Source of the DNA: Glandiceps talaboti
Taxonomy: Eukaryota > Hemichordata > Enteropneusta > Spengelidae
Length of the DNA: 64,000 nucleotides
Assembly (NCBI RefSeq): GCF_964340395.1
Contig: NC_135562.1
Span: 18,818,126 to 18,882,125, forward strand
Direction of reading: 5' to 3'
The position numbers and the translations under genes were made by a program. Below, in pieces: positions 16,111-26,229 of this stretch; positions within the stretch are counted from its first letter, which is position 1, and every line of letters starts with the position of its first letter. Under the pieces are notes generated by a model. The model worked only from the letters and a program-made list of their open reading frames with translations, was not told the origin of the DNA and made no database searches.

Positions 16111-17728
16111 GTTCTAAGTCTGTCTCTCTGTCTGTCTATGTTTGTCTCTCCCGCCTCCCGCTTTCTCTCAACCATGTGCTAGGTGTGGAAATATTATATT
16201 CTCTTTCAAAATGTACTTTTTTACCGATGGGATGATATAGCATCGAATGAACCATTACTCCCGAAGTTATTGTTCACACTCGGACAATGGATAGAATATA
16301 AAAATATACAAATGGATTATAAATGGCTTATTTTACAATGACAGATCATAAACAGCAGTTCGATGTTGTAGTGTATTGTACTACAGTTGTCCGTTTCACA
16401 CAGGCGAGTCTTTGTGTCCCACACTATATGAAAATATCGCCAGTAACTACATCGACGCTGAAGCAACACTTTGATTCCGTGCATGTATTTTGAATGAGCG
16501 TTATGTTCCTTCAAATCAGGCCTTGCAACATACAGGTAATCTAAAATCAATGTTGGGCCTGATGCTGGTAAAGAGCTTATTTAGTGATTGCAACATATCG
16601 TGTTTGTCACCAAAACAGAAAACACTACATATCGAACCAACACTGAATTTTAATGAAATATTTGCATTAGAATTCGTCTTCTGCCACTCTTAGCCCAATT
16701 GGTTGTTTTTAGTAATAGTAGATTATTTTATTATAGTGAAATGTGGTAATACAATACTTCCGAGCCCATCGGGTTTATAAGTCACCTTGAATGGAAAAAA
16801 ATGATACATTTAGAATATAGAGAGCTTACAGTGAAAAAATGGTAATTGTCAACTGGTTTTGAATCTGTCACAATGTTCAAACTGCAAGAGTCTGTAACTG
16901 TAGTTACAATTATCATTTTTGCTTTGACAGCCACAACATATTTACCGAAAAGTATTACAATTCCAATAATCAGACATTATATATTTTTATCTGTGGTCGA
17001 TCTTATCCAGTAGTATTGCAATAACAGGTTTAAATAGTGATCACCTTTGGGGGCGCTTATATAAGGTGCGGACACAAAATTCAGTTTGATTTATTTACCA
17101 TGTATACAGTTACAAAAAGAATACGTTCACCAAAAGGTCATTCAATACAGTACATGGTGTACGATATTACGAATATGTCATTGTGTCTAACGGAGAAAAA
17201 TATCTTCAGTTGCAACAAGTGCAATAACACGCTTGGTTTACTGGTGTCTACTTGCCCATTTTTAGCATAAATGAAATGAGGTATGCAAATTAAATCAGGT
17301 GTATTCCGTCTCGACGGAAATGTCCCCCTTCCTGGCAAACGGCAAAAAAAAAAAATCTTTCGCTAAAAGGATTACACTCCATACGTTTCGGCACATTAGC
17401 TAAAACATGACCTAATTCACAACATATGAAATCCTAGTTGTGTGATAAAAATATAAACAGATTTAACATAGCAATTTAGTTAGACTTTTCTTGTTAATAT
17501 CAAACCCGTTCACATGGAAACGAAGATGATAGAGCGAGCAGTGATTAGATACAACTTAAAAGTCCACTTATCAGACGTAACCCAGTACGCGTATCGTTAT
17601 CAATCTACCTACAGCGATATTAATTCGTCTCGCGTCTGTGAGAGACTGCATTTATTAATGTGTGTCTGAGTCTTCGTCCATCAAAGATTGACTGTAATTG
17701 TGCAAGTGTTTGGTTGGAGGTGTGCATA
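16111..17728. other. intergenic, no gene recognised
   Basis: Short ORFs only. A 77-aa minus-strand ORF at 16317-16550 is Cys- and Trp-rich but has no recognisable domain or splice context, so it is not called. Confidence 0.45.
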
Positions 17729-17927
17729 TGTATGTATGTATGTATGTATGTATTTATGTATGTACGTACGTACGTACGTACGTGTGTGTGTGTGTGTGTC
17801 TGTCTGTCTGTCTGTCTGTCTGTATGTATGTATGTATGTATGTATGCATGGCATGCATGTATGTATGTATGTATGTATGTATGTATGTATGTATGTATGT
17901 GTGTGTGTGTGTGTATGTATGTAAGCA
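17729..17927. repeat. compound microsatellite TATG/TACG/TG/TGTC
   Basis: Blocks of TATG, TACG (five units near 17763), TG, TGTC, TATG, a short ATGCATGGCATGCATG palindrome, TATG and TG occur in succession. Several overlapping low-complexity ORFs here are artefacts. Confidence 0.95.
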
Positions 17928-19149
17928 TACAGCCTGAAGAACTATCTCTACATCTCTTTTTAAAAAATCGATACAATATTCCATTCAGCCCGATAGCGGT
18001 GTAGCAGTGTGGGCGGTTTTTGTTCATCGTCTGATGTCACCTTTTTTGCTACGTTAACTTATTTAACATGCTTTCCAAACCGGTAGTGTTTTATACCAGC
18101 AGATATTTGGGATATAACGTATTCGTAGCTATTTATGTACATGTAACGTATTGTGTATACTATTATGTGATACAAAATGCAATGTATGGACATTGTAGAA
18201 ACATATTATAAGAGAACTTTCGAATGACACTAGCCAGCAATATTTCATTTATAGTTTGAAACGCGCGAATATGTATACAACAAGACTAAAACATAATTGT
18301 ATCCAACCAAAAACACTCGTATCAGACACTACTTTGTCTAATGCTATCCATAACTTATGAGGTGACCCTTGACCTCCTCACGAACGGACCGAAACGACTT
18401 TACAATTGTTCATACTGAACTGTTATAACTATATAGTCTAGACGAGTCAACATTTGTAATTCGCTTAAAGAATAAAGAATATCAAAATGATACATGTTAC
18501 CATGGAAGTGACACAAGCTGGGAATATATGCTTTTTTAAGAGGACGAAAATACGTATAATCCTAATGTAATGGAAATAATCTGTGTTTAAACGGGTCTAA
18601 GGGCTACAATTTACTGCATCACGTTTAGCATTGAACTCACTGAATTATATCAATTGTTTTTGACAGATCATGAAACCTTGTATTAACATAATATATAAAT
18701 GACGTAAGCTACTATGCGCATATATCATCTCTTATTTTGACATCAACTGTGTTAGCAACACCAACTTATTTTCAATATCAACTAAGGCATGTGACAATGA
18801 CATCATACTATACAAATCATGCATGTTTATCAATATTTTATGTATTAGAGTGTTTTCGGTATAAAACCAGCTATAAACACATGTTCTGCCGCTGTACTGT
18901 CGATGTATAACCATTAGTATTCGATTGTATTAAAATCGTCATTTCGTGTTATTCGCACAGTTTGCAGTATGCAGGGTATAGTTACGTATATGAAAGAGGC
19001 ATAATTAAGCCAGATCTGATTATGTATTTTTCTGTAACATTGTTTTTGTATATAACGAATTTCACATGTTTTGTAATAGCTGACGAATGTCTGATCATCT
19101 CCTGCGATATATAGTATAACAAGGCTGTCGATGTATGGATGCGGGCCCA
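17928..19149. other. intergenic, no gene recognised
   Basis: No supported ORF or long repeat. Confidence 0.45.
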
Positions 19150-19290
19150 CAAATCAATTTGATTTCAATTCAATGTTAATCATTTTGATTTCAATTCAAT
19201 TCAATTCAATCTGATTTCAATTCAAATCAATTCAATTTGCTTTCAATTCAATTCAATTCGATTTTATTCCAATTCAATTCAATTCAATAT
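19150..19290. repeat. pentanucleotide repeat (TTCAA)n, imperfect
   Basis: Repeated TTCAA/TTCAAT blocks interspersed with GATTT, directly visible. Confidence 0.9.
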
Positions 19291-19978
19291 AACTTCATTG
19301 CACTTGAATGGTGGAAATGATTTCTCGTGTATACAGCTACAAAAATGCTTTTACCGACAATATTATTAAAATTATACAATAAATCATGTTATGGTGTACG
19401 ATATTACGAATAAGTCATTGTACCAAACAAAATATTGCGAAAGATGTCTAGTTTGGAGCTAGTTCAGTTTTAAAACATCGAATCATGTATATGTTATGCG
19501 TTTTGAGAACTGCAAATACCAAGTTGTAACTATCTGCTTCACTAAGTATTGAAATACAATAAAACTTCAGCTTCCATTCACTGCGCACCAAATCTTATCC
19601 GCTAAACGTACCGGAAAGCAACAAACTTAAACTGATCGACTTCATCGTCTAACTTTTTTCAAATATATATTTGCTTACATTAACTTTGGTTATCAACGCC
19701 AGAGCGAATTCACCTGTCGTCTTGTTATTGATGTGGTGAGAAACGTGATTCTGAACTGACTAGGACACATTGCAACAAAAACAATTCTTCATCACATGTC
19801 GGTAGTTTGTATAGGGTAAACATTATTACTATTTAAGGATATTATCACTTTATAATATCCGGAATTCTTAACGAGGTACTAGTTCGAATTGCAATATCTA
19901 ATATATCAATATTTCCTTCATGATTGTACAATTAAGAAAAGAGAAACTGAATGTTATTTCCTCGCATACATGGTTAGT
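19291..19978. other. intergenic, no gene recognised
   Basis: No supported feature. Confidence 0.4.
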
Positions 19979-20027
19979 CATTCATCCCTTTAATGGCTTG
20001 GTTTCTGTAACTCTTTGTAATTACACC

Positions 20028-20033
<6 letters not shown>

Positions 20034-20114
<81 letters not shown>
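20034..20114. repeat. (TA)n, left flank of Penelope pair
   Basis: About 81 bases of pure TA between the interrupted minisatellite unit and the left Penelope-like copy. Confidence 0.97.
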
Positions 20115-20117
<3 letters not shown>

Positions 20118-20204
20118 AATAGTATCAAACTCGTAGAATAGAGTGCTCGATGCTTGGGTAAGCAGGGCGGGAATAATCAAAGTAGGTTGGTTGGAACTTG
20201 AGGT

Positions 20205-20259
20205 GCTTGGTTGTAACTCCGAGTTTCACGCTCAGTGCGTTCATCAGACAACTGTCAGC
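20205..20259 (-). ncRNA. hammerhead ribozyme, left copy
   Basis: Read on the minus strand, CTGATGA (20241-20247) is followed by stem II ACGC/GCGT with a 5-base loop, GAAA (20224-20227), a three-base stem III and the cleavage position between 20215 and 20214. Stem I pairs GTTGT (20248-20252) with ACAAC (20210-20214), with an outer GCT/AGC helix beyond a bulge. All invariant core bases are present. Hammerheads are an established feature of Penelope-like elements. The very short stem III suggests cleavage may need a dimer. Confidence 0.85.
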
Positions 20260-20359
20260 TACTCGTTGTGTTACTGTATTTATATGTGTAAGGTGTGAAA
20301 GAATTTATTGGCAGTTAATTGTGTATTGTTTCTATGCATACAAGGGGTCCTCAGATTTG

Positions 20360-20608
20360 TCAGGTGATGTTACTTTTGAAGTTCGCTATGTAGAACTTGT
20401 TTTCGTGTCGGCACTTTGAGATGAGTTCAGATTTTTTGTTGAGAAGTGTTTGTTTGTCGGCGTTGAGGATGCAGAGTTTTTCAGTTAGGCAGAGGTCGCA
20501 TCGTTTGGTTTCGTTACTGTATGGGCGTGCTCTCTGTGATATAGACCAGTCTACGTTGAACGTTTTTTTATTTCTTTTCAGCTGCCAGATGTATTTCGAA
20601 AGTTCAGT
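20360..20608 (-). pseudogene. Penelope-like GIY-YIG nuclease, C-terminal fragment (left)
   Basis: About 81 codons of open frame homologous to the right copy. It starts at TELSKYIWQLK, continues through DWSI, the Cys-rich CDLCLTEK motif and the C-terminal CRHENKF, and ends at the same stop. The catalytic YIG part lies beyond the junction and is absent, so it cannot work alone. One substitution in the right copy (KVDW against NVDW here) is visible. Confidence 0.85.
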
Positions 20609-20610
20609 GT

Positions 20611-21033
20611 ACATGCCCCCTACAGGAAAGCTGCCTGACCACCAGTATAATCTACAACGCTGAAGTAAAAAGAGAGGAATGCAACCAACCCCCCAAACTG
20701 TACATCGGCCTGACTGAACATGCCTTCAAACAAAGATACAATAACCACAACCTAACCTTCAGACACGAAAAATACGCAAACAGCACTGAACTTTCGAAAT
20801 ACATCTGGCAGCTGAAAAGAAATAAAAAAACGTTCAAAGTAGACTGGTCTATATCACAGAGAGCACGCCCATACAGTAACGAAACCAAACGATGCGACCT
20901 CTGCCTAACTGAAAAACTCTGCATCCTCAACGCCGACAAACAAACACTTCTCAACAAAAAATCTGAACTCATCTCAAAGTGCCGACACGAAAACAAGTTC
21001 TACATAGCGAACTTCAAAAGTAACATCACCTGA
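20611..21033 (+). pseudogene. Penelope-like ORF, GIY-YIG endonuclease domain fragment (right)
   Basis: About 140 open codons with no start of their own. In order: CPLQESCLTT, SIIYNAEV (the GIY position), KLYIGLTE (the YIG position), FKQRYNNH with the catalytic-type Arg, a conserved NSTELSKYIW block, and the CDLCLTEK Cys motif. The C-terminal basic/aromatic segment ends in NFKSNIT. This order matches the endonuclease half of Penelope-like reverse transcriptases, in which GIY-YIG nicks the target. The polymerase half is absent. The frame is free of stops, so the copy is young. Confidence 0.9.
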
Positions 21034-21133
21034 CAAATCTGAGGACCCCTTGTATGCATAGAAACAATACACAATTAACTGCCAATAAATTCTTTCACAC
21101 CTTACACATATAAATACAGTAACACAACGAGTA

Positions 21134-21188
21134 GCTGACAGTTGTCTGATGAACGCATTGAGCGTGAAACTCGGAGTTACAACCAAGC
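21134..21188 (+). ncRNA. hammerhead ribozyme, right copy
   Basis: CTGATGA is at 21146-21152. Stem II is ACGC (21153-21156) with GCGT (21162-21165), loop ATTGA. GAAA is at 21166-21169. Stem III is ACT/AGT closing CGG. The predicted cleavage is between 21178 (U) and 21179 (A). Stem I pairs GTTGT (21141-21145) with ACAAC (21179-21183), then a bulge and an outer GCT/AGC helix. Compared with the left copy, only the stem II loop differs. Type I hammerhead topology; all invariant positions are present. Confidence 0.87.
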
Positions 21189-21215
21189 ACCTCAAGTTCC
21201 AACCAACCTACTTTG

Positions 21216-21216
<1 letters not shown>

Positions 21217-21289
<73 letters not shown>

Positions 21290-21315
21290 TATATATATGT
21301 ACACACACACACACA
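21217..21315. repeat. (TA)n and (CA)n, right flank of Penelope pair
   Basis: About 80 bases of almost pure TA followed by a short CA run, directly after the right Penelope-like copy. Confidence 0.97.
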
Positions 21316-21393
21316 TGGGTATCAGACTTAAGTGACTTGGTTTCTGTAACTCTATGTAATTACACCTTACTTATAGGGTATCAGGCTTTAATG

Positions 21394-24300
21394 AGTTGCG
21401 CTGATGCTGCACTCAGCTTTTTATAGCTGCCGTGTTATTTGATTTTAGTGTGTTTTATTGTTACTTGCTGGTTCAAATTCAGCTGCTACCTTCTTGTGAA
21501 TGTTTGGAGTCTACTATACATCATCTAAGAAGTTCTTCATTGTGGTCCAAATCAAGCTATCCTGGATTTTTCATGTTGACATTTCCTCTTCTCTGTCAAG
21601 CCACCATTTTCTGAGCCATGCCTTCATTAACATACAGTGCTGCCACCTTGATGAACATTGGTAGGTATGTCATCCACAATACTTCATTATTCAGAGTGAA
21701 AAGTATTACATGGAACAGACTCAAAGATTTTAATATATGCAGAACTCTGAATACTAAAAGAGGTTGCACAGCTGGGAGATTGAAGCAACGTCCTATTGAA
21801 ACCATCATTACTCCTTATCATCTCTTGAACCATCGTCAACCTACCAATCATGTACTCCGTCGGAGAATTGACAATCTTGTCAAGATTCCTGTCACTGAAA
21901 GCCTTAAGACTCCTGTATTGTCCAGTGTGATGAGCCATGTAAACAGAAATAGTTTTACAATTGATCTCATAAACACTCGATCAGTCAACAACAAAGCAAC
22001 AACAATATCTGAACACATTAATGAGCGAAATTTAGATGTCATGGCCCTTACAGAGACATGGTTGAAATCAGATTCCGATGCAGTGATTGGCGATTTGTGC
22101 CCCGAGGGATACTCATTTTTTGGTCACTCCAGGAAATCAGCGAGAGGCGGCGGAATAGGTGTCATTTACCGCTCTGTTCATGATTTTCAAACTGTTCCAT
22201 CGGACACTTACAAATCATTTGAACATTTAAGTATTCTTTTGAAATCACCATCATCACCCATTCTGATGACTACTGTGTACAGACCACCACCGTCAAATAA
22301 GAATAAATTCACAGCAACACAATTCATTGAGGAGTTTGAAACCTTTCTTTCAGAACATGTGACAAAGTATCACCGTGTGTGCATTCTGGGGGATTTCAAT
22401 TTCCATTGGGGAAGCACCGGCGACACCAATGCCAAACGTTTTGAGGAACTTCTTAACATGTTTGATTTAACTCAAAATGTTAAGCAGCCTACACATCGGA
22501 GCAACAATATACTCGACCTCGTGATTACATCCAACAGCAGTATCCTCTTACATGATATTGTAGTTCATAATGATGAATTATCTGATCATTACACTGTGAG
22601 TTGTGAACTAAATTTGAATCCGAAACATGTGAAGCCAGTAGTCCGATCTGTTAGAAAATTCAGACAGCTCAACACACAAGTATTCTGTTCTGAAGTTTCT
22701 TCTAAATTTGCTAACTGTAACTCGACCAATGATCCTGACGAACTCACTGAACTGTTTAATAACACAGTGACAGGTATACTAGACAGCCAAGTGCCAGTGA
22801 AGAAGGTAAAGATAAAGGGAAACAAGAAAAAACCCTGGTATAATGATGAAATACATGAACAGCGGAAAGTTAGGAGACAGCTCGAAAGAAAAATGAGAAA
22901 AACACATTTAGAAGTACACAAACAAATGTTTCTTACCAAGAGGAAGGAAGTAGCCACACTGATTGACAAATCAAAATCAGAATATTACAAAGACAAATTC
23001 AAACATGCTGACTGTAAGGAAACATTTCTTCTAGTTAACGGTCTCCTTCAGTGTTCACAAAAGTCTCCATTACCACCTCATAATGACGCAAAGACCTTAG
23101 CAGACGACTTTGTTAACTTTTTTGTCTCCAAAATACAGAGAATCTGTGAATCATTCGACTGTACAGATGATGTACACAAAGATCCTGCACCATTATCAAA
23201 ATCCAGTTTGTACAATTTAGAACTGGTATCTCAACACGATGTAAAGAAAATCGTCATGTCTTCGCCTCCAAAATCCTGCTCCCTCGACGTCATCCCTACC
23301 TGGCTGCTACGAGATGAATCTATACTTCACTCTTTACTACCTGTGATCACGTCAATTATGAATTCGTCACTACGTACTGGGCGTTTTCCAAAAGTGATGA
23401 AACATGCTATCGTCAAACCCTTACTTAAGAAGAACAATCTGCCACAAAACAGCTTAGGTAATTATCGACCCGTTTCAAACATCAACTTCCTTAGTAAAGT
23501 ATTGGAAAAGGTCGTGACTCAACAGCTGGTGAGATATTTGAATTCATATGGTATCCATGATCCTCTACAGTCAGCATATAAACATGGTCATGGTGTAGAA
23601 ACTGCCTTGATTAAAGTTAAAACTGACATAGAACACGCGCTCGATCAAGGTGATGGCGTGCTATTAGTGCTCTTGGACCTGTCTGCAGCGTTCGATACAA
23701 TCAACCACACAAGGCTCATATCTCGCCTTCATGACATAGGAATTAGAGGAGCGGCACTAGAATGGTTTCAATCATATCTGAGCGGTCGTACACAATCAGT
23801 AGTTATTGATGATGTCCTTTCTGATGCTGTTTCTCTTAACACAGGTGTCCCACAAGGCTCAGTGTTAGGACCGATACTTTTTCTCATATACATCTTGCCG
23901 CTTGCTGATATTATTAATAAACATAACATTTTTCGGCATGGTTATGCTGACGACACACAATTGTACACCAGATTCTCACTCAAAGATGAACATGGACTGC
24001 AGCATGCCACAACCAAAGTTGAACATTGTATATCAGATGTGAGAAATTGGCTAAACAAAAATGAACTGAAGATAAACGACGGCAAGACAGAATTCCTAGT
24101 TATCACCGCGCCAAAACACAAGGAGCGAATTCTGCGTAAGAACCCACAGATCCACGTCGGTAATGAGCTGATCCACCCATCACCTTTTGTTCGTAACCTA
24201 GGCGCACATTTCGACTGTACTATGTCTATGGTTCCACATGTGAGCAACATCGTAAAGAATGTTTACTATCAACTCCGGCGAATAAATGGAATACGATGTC

Positions 24301-25011
24301 ACCTGGATAGGGAAACGTGTGCCAAAATCCTCCATGCTCTAGTCACATCGCGTTTAGATTTTAACAACGGTTTATTACTTAGGTTGCCAGATAAAACTCT
24401 CTCACGTATACAGGTTGCACAGAACAGTGCTGCCAGACTGCTCACTAACACTAAGAAACGAGAACATATCACCCCTTGTCTATACAATCTTCACTGGCTC
24501 CCAGTGCAGCAGAGAATAAAATTTAAAATTCTCTGTCTAATTCATAAGGCAGTATTCTCAAATGATTCACCAGCCTATTTGAAGTCTCTAGTCACCATCA
24601 ATATTCCTTCTAGAAATCTACGATCAGCTAGTGATACTACCAGACTGTCTGTTGACAGAGTTAGAAATTCCTATGGATATAGACTCCTTTCAACCACTGG
24701 TGCCACTTTGTGGAATAATCTGCCCTTGACCATGAAAAACCATAGTCATGGTAGATTTAAAAAAGATCTAAAAACAATACTGTTCAATGAATATTACAAT
24801 TAATGTTTATGCATGTTGATTTGTGACCAGATTTTGTCTCCATAGAGTCTTTATTTTATTTTAAAGAACACCAGTAAGTCCTTTATTTTAATATACATCG
24901 TCAGTTTTTAGAATCCTTTTATTACTTTTTTTTTTAAAACTGTTGTCAGGCGCATAGAAACGTATTGTGAATTTGCGCGGATAAATGAATAAATTATTAT
25001 TATTATTATTA
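21394..25011 (+). mobile_element. LINE 1: CR1/L2-group non-LTR retrotransposon, apparently near full length
   Basis: It is bounded by TAATG on both sides (21389-21393 and 25012-25016), inside the minisatellite. There is ~225 bases of 5' sequence, one 1061-codon ORF, a ~200-base 3' UTR and a (TTA)n tail. The 3' UTR ends with a potential hairpin (GGCGCA ... TGCGC), as seen in CR1/L2-group LINEs, where the polymerase recognises the RNA 3' end. No separate ORF1 is present, which is allowed in parts of this group but could also mean 5' truncation. Confidence 0.85.
21618..24803 (+). CDS. LINE 1 ORF: AP-type endonuclease plus reverse transcriptase, intact
   Basis: 1061 aa. The N-terminal ~110 residues have no recognised domain. 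The AP-like endonuclease spans about 112-330, with the motifs INTRSV, ALTETW (E146), YRPP, LGDFNFHWG (259-267) and LSDHYTV (321-327). A linker follows, then the reverse transcriptase at about 580-860: NYRPVSN, LLDLSAAFDTIN near 687, GVPQGSVLGP near 743 and the catalytic YADD near 776. The C-terminal region has the CR1/L2 signature (HITPCLYNLHWLPVQQRIKF, ATLWNNLP, FKKDLKTILF). The enzyme nicks target DNA and primes cDNA synthesis there. All catalytic motifs are present with no stop or frameshift, so the copy is recent and possibly competent. The ATG at 21618 is chosen because it opens the frame; a later Met is possible. Confidence 0.93.
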   Translation: MPSLTYSAATLMNIGRYVIHNTSLFRVKSITWNRLKDFNICRTLNTKRGCTAGRLKQRPIETIITPYHLLNHRQPTNHVLRRRIDNLVKIPVTESLKTPVLSSVMSHVNRNSFTIDLINTRSVNNKATTISEHINERNLDVMALTETWLKSDSDAVIGDLCPEGYSFFGHSRKSARGGGIGVIYRSVHDFQTVPSDTYKSFEHLSILLKSPSSPILMTTVYRPPPSNKNKFTATQFIEEFETFLSEHVTKYHRVCILGDFNFHWGSTGDTNAKRFEELLNMFDLTQNVKQPTHRSNNILDLVITSNSSILLHDIVVHNDELSDHYTVSCELNLNPKHVKPVVRSVRKFRQLNTQVFCSEVSSKFANCNSTNDPDELTELFNNTVTGILDSQVPVKKVKIKGNKKKPWYNDEIHEQRKVRRQLERKMRKTHLEVHKQMFLTKRKEVATLIDKSKSEYYKDKFKHADCKETFLLVNGLLQCSQKSPLPPHNDAKTLADDFVNFFVSKIQRICESFDCTDDVHKDPAPLSKSSLYNLELVSQHDVKKIVMSSPPKSCSLDVIPTWLLRDESILHSLLPVITSIMNSSLRTGRFPKVMKHAIVKPLLKKNNLPQNSLGNYRPVSNINFLSKVLEKVVTQQLVRYLNSYGIHDPLQSAYKHGHGVETALIKVKTDIEHALDQGDGVLLVLLDLSAAFDTINHTRLISRLHDIGIRGAALEWFQSYLSGRTQSVVIDDVLSDAVSLNTGVPQGSVLGPILFLIYILPLADIINKHNIFRHGYADDTQLYTRFSLKDEHGLQHATTKVEHCISDVRNWLNKNELKINDGKTEFLVITAPKHKERILRKNPQIHVGNELIHPSPFVRNLGAHFDCTMSMVPHVSNIVKNVYYQLRRINGIRCHLDRETCAKILHALVTSRLDFNNGLLLRLPDKTLSRIQVAQNSAARLLTNTKKREHITPCLYNLHWLPVQQRIKFKILCLIHKAVFSNDSPAYLKSLVTINIPSRNLRSASDTTRLSVDRVRNSYGYRLLSTTGATLWNNLPLTMKNHSHGRFKKDLKTILFNEYYN

Positions 25012-25430
25012 TAATGCCGTGGTTTCTGTAACTCTATGTAATTACACCCTATATATAGGGTGTCGGGCTTCAATGACTTGGTTTCTATAACTCTAAGTAA
25101 ATACACCCTATGTATAGGGTATCAGGCTTTAATGACTTGGTTTCTGTAACTCTATGTTATTACACCCTATATATATAGGGTGTCAGGCTTCAAGGACTTG
25201 GTTACTGTAACTCTATGTAAGTACACCCTATATATATGGTGTCGGGCTTTAATGACTTGGTTTCTGTAACTCTCTGTAATTACACCCTATATATAGGGTA
25301 TCAGGCTTTGATGACTTGGTTTCTGTAACTCTATGTAATTACACCCTATATCTGAGGGTGTCAGGCTTCAAGGACTTGGTTTCTGCAACTTTATGTAAAT
25401 ACACTCTATAAATATAGGATGTAATTAATT

Positions 25431-25782
25431 CTTTCAACATTCTGTAAAAATTCTTTAAATCATTAATGATCAACAATTTACGCCAATATCAAGTCACTTT
25501 ATTTATAAGATCATTTTCAGATGTTTCAAATGTATCACCGTCACACGTGAATGAAAGTGCAACGATGACCTCCTCACTGAATATCCACAGAAAATGCGTA
25601 GTGGTCTGTTACACATGAGTGCGGCGATCAGTTACTGTAACGTGGTTGACAAGCCAATGATGGGGTTCGTTTCACATCAGTTGTTAAACCGGGTCGAAGA
25701 ACTACCAAGATGTATCAGAACGAAGAACCAAAGATCAAATTAAACGTTGAATCAAATTAAAATATGTTTTTCAAGTGCTTAC
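25431..25782. other. sequence between minisatellite and GPCR exon
   Basis: No coding exon is recognised. It would be the start of intron 1 of the GPCR on the minus strand, with the nested retroelements lying deeper in the same intron if exon 2 is further left. Confidence 0.4.
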
Positions 25783-26229
25783 CTGTTGCATAAATAATAC
25801 CACTGGACACATGAATTCACTAAAAATCCAATCTTTCATCAAAGCATATACAAAACTAAAAGGCATGGCAAATATTGCCAAGGCCATGTCAGCTACAGCC
25901 AGGTTGATGAGGTACTTGTTCAGAGTGGTCTTGGTGCGAGCTCCCAGTGTAAGAACGAGGATGACGATAGCATTTCCAATGAGCGTTAGCAGGATCGTCG
26001 AGGTATACACAGTGATCAGAACTATTTTGGCGGCATCAGTCAGTTCTCCTCTTTTGCAGTTAAAATCAAGATCATAGTCCGATGCATTGAAGTTTTCAGT
26101 GACATTAAAGTCCGGGTAATCAAAGGAATAATCGCAATCCTCGGGAAAACAGATGCATTCAAAATATTCTTTATCGTCTATGTCGAATACGTACGCATCA
26201 CTGTTTGTGGTCTCCGTTGAGTATTTCAT
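25783..26229 (-). CDS. class A (rhodopsin-like) GPCR, first coding exon, paralogue 1
   Basis: 149 codons from ATG 26229 to a phase-0 splice donor (CAG|GTAAGC, intron starting at 25782). The start is placed by comparison with the paralogue at 58033; an upstream in-frame ATG at 26328 would add 33 basic/aromatic residues not shared with it. The extracellular N-terminus is acidic, with N-glycosylation sites NVT and NAS (42-50) and a CICFPEDC motif. TM1 is about 68-94 with N86 (position 1.50). TM2 is about 104-128 with LAVAD (D114, 2.50). W134 and the TM3 cysteine C141 (3.25) follow. The exon stops at FMQQ, inside early TM3. The pattern WxFxExxCPVVxFMQQ is typical of peptide-activated receptors, but the ligand is unknown. 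The remaining five helices are not found in the window. Confidence 0.88.

Larger units (their letters stand above)
20117..20608 (-). mobile_element. Penelope-like element, truncated inverted copy (left arm)
   Basis: This is the reverse complement of most of 20780-21216 with few differences. It carries the end of the GIY-YIG nuclease ORF, the 3' UTR and a hammerhead ribozyme. It reaches about 50 bases further past the ribozyme than the right copy does. It is joined head-to-head to the right copy at about 20608/20609. Inverted, 5'-truncated partners of this kind are common for Penelope-like elements. Confidence 0.85.
20609..21216 (+). mobile_element. Penelope-like element, truncated copy (right arm)
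   Basis: It contains the GIY-YIG domain region of the Penelope-type ORF, its stop at 21031, a ~185-base 3' region with a hammerhead ribozyme, and a (TA)n tract directly after CTTTGATTA. The reverse transcriptase is missing upstream because the copy begins at the inversion junction. Both copies are flanked outside by long (TA)n, consistent with insertion into an existing TA run of the minisatellite. Confidence 0.88.
19979..25430. repeat. ~60-bp minisatellite interrupted by two retroelements
   Basis: The unit is 59-61 bp. It contains ACTTGGTTTCTGTAACTC, GTAATTACACCC, the palindrome CCCTATATATAGGG and TGTCAGGCTTTAATG. One partial unit lies at 19979-20033, one to two at 21316-21393, and about seven in a row at 25012-25425. 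The gaps are exactly the Penelope-like pair and the LINE, so the three blocks were once one array. The long (TA)n tracts beside the Penelope pair sit where the TATATA core of the palindrome would be. Confidence 0.85.

Noticed and set aside
16317-16550. Cys/Trp-rich minus-strand ORF, considered as a GPCR or secreted-protein exon
   Set aside because: Does not fit GPCR helices or any Cys spacing I know, and has no convincing splice sites.
20198-21195. 73-88-aa ORFs on the opposite strand within the Penelope pair (for example 20198-20419 and 20974-21195)
   Set aside because: Antisense to the GIY-YIG frame and 3' region; they match each other only because the arms are inverted copies.
25012-25425. 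CRISPR-like array
   Set aside because: The units are contiguous diverged minisatellite repeats without unique spacers, in a eukaryotic context.
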